A stretch of DNA of 14,114 nt. Origin: JAVBOW01 sp031549495 (lineage in GTDB: Bacteria; Bacteroidota; Bacteroidia; Bacteroidales; Rikenellaceae). Below, in pieces: positions 13,981 through 14,114 of the stretch (position 1 is the stretch's first letter; each line of letters begins with the position of its first letter). Below the pieces are notes generated by a model. That model was not told the DNA's origin, did not search any database, and saw only the letters and a list, made by a program, of their open reading frames with translations. Location of the stretch: assembly GCA_031549495.1 (NCBI GenBank), contig JAVBPS010000073.1, positions 1 to 14,114 on the forward strand, given 5' to 3'. The position numbers and the translations under genes are program-made.

Positions 13981-14012
13981 CGTTGTTCGGCAAAGACGAA
14001 CAAAAAGAGGGT
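13973..14012. repeat. Alternative hairpin sharing an arm with 13949-13980
   Basis: ACCCTCTT (13973-13980) pairs with AAGAGGGT (14005-14012), and inside it TTGTTCG (13983-13989) pairs with CGAACAA (13997-14003). The only interruption is a 2-nt against 1-nt internal loop. It cannot form at the same time as the upstream hairpin. The rest of 13848-14057 contains no open frame or recognisable gene. Confidence 0.6.
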
Positions 14013-14057
14013 CAGTCCGAGAAACAGGTTGGTGAAAATTACAAGCGAGGCATTCCC

Positions 14058-14114
14058 GTCATGTCGAGCGTTAGCCGAGACATCTCAGACAGCCGGTTTG
14101 AGATGTCTCGGCTA
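14058..14114. repeat. GTCATGTCGAGCG-type palindrome, cut by the window end
   Basis: TAGCCGAGACATCTCA (14072-14087) and its exact reverse complement (14099-14114) form a 16-bp stem with an 11-nt loop. The left arm extends outward to GTCATGTCGAGCG (14058-14070); its partner would lie past the window end. The layout matches the other GTCAT-headed palindromes in the window, with GTC as the variable triplet. Confidence 0.85.

Noticed and set aside
13194..14003. Minus-strand 269-residue frame over the galE 3' half
   Set aside because: Gly/Val-rich shadow of galE that reads through the downstream hairpins; no domain content.
1..14114. CRISPR array, tRNA, rRNA, insertion sequence or prophage
   Set aside because: No regularly spaced direct repeats, no tRNA-like cloverleaf noticed, no rRNA segments and no transposase or integrase reading frame; the palindromes are single units.

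Overview
The window looks like a core-chromosome segment of a GC-rich member of the Bacteroidota, most likely Alistipes or another Rikenellaceae genus. The evidence is: -7 promoter boxes of the Bacteroidetes type (TAnnTTTG) in front of most transcription units; a CCDC81-type HU protein joined to a SPOR domain, a fusion typical of this phylum; and carbamoyl-phosphate synthase subunits of the eukaryote-like type found in Bacteroidetes. The genus is inference from composition and gene style; no rRNA or other marker is present.

Layout. Positions 1-116 are C-rich low-complexity sequence, possibly a contig edge. A minus-strand pair follows: a membrane-anchored HU/SPOR protein (117-1181), fused by a TAATG stop/start to lgt (1181-2059). 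Then comes the minus-strand carA-carB operon (5528-6616 and 2325-5540, overlapping by 13 nt). Divergent from carA, on the plus strand, are a GNAT acetyltransferase (6851-7372) and a SpoU/TrmH-family RNA methyltransferase (7385-8113). Convergent to these are three minus-strand genes: dCMP deaminase (8215-8643), a small outer-membrane barrel protein (8730-9203) and a type I mannose-6-phosphate isomerase (9273-10238). Divergent again, on the plus strand, are a NatAB-like ABC exporter (ATPase 10439-11362, permease 11367-12686) and galE (12825-13847). The last 267 nt are non-coding and hold hairpins and a truncated repeat.

Functions. The genes are mostly housekeeping: pyrimidine supply (carAB, dCMP deaminase), lipoprotein maturation (lgt), sugar-nucleotide precursors for glycans (manA, galE), rRNA/tRNA modification, and envelope or export functions. 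There is no sign of a phage, transposase, CRISPR array, toxin-antitoxin pair or defence island.

The most interesting layer is intergenic. Nearly every gap carries a palindromic element. Four of them (6750, 8121, 10269, 14058) share the head GTCAT-NNN-GARCG, and a triplet in the head covaries with a complementary triplet further in (TCT/AGA, CCC/GGG, GTC/GAC). This suggests that the folded single strand is what is conserved. Two of these copies sit in the predicted 5' leaders of the GNAT gene and manA. Other points of note are an operator-like inverted repeat over the lgt promoter, a terminator abutting the dCMP deaminase promoter, a 35-nt palindrome containing the permease stop codon, alternative hairpins after galE, and a methionine-rich periplasmic loop in the ABC permease. 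I did not find a clearly new multi-gene system.
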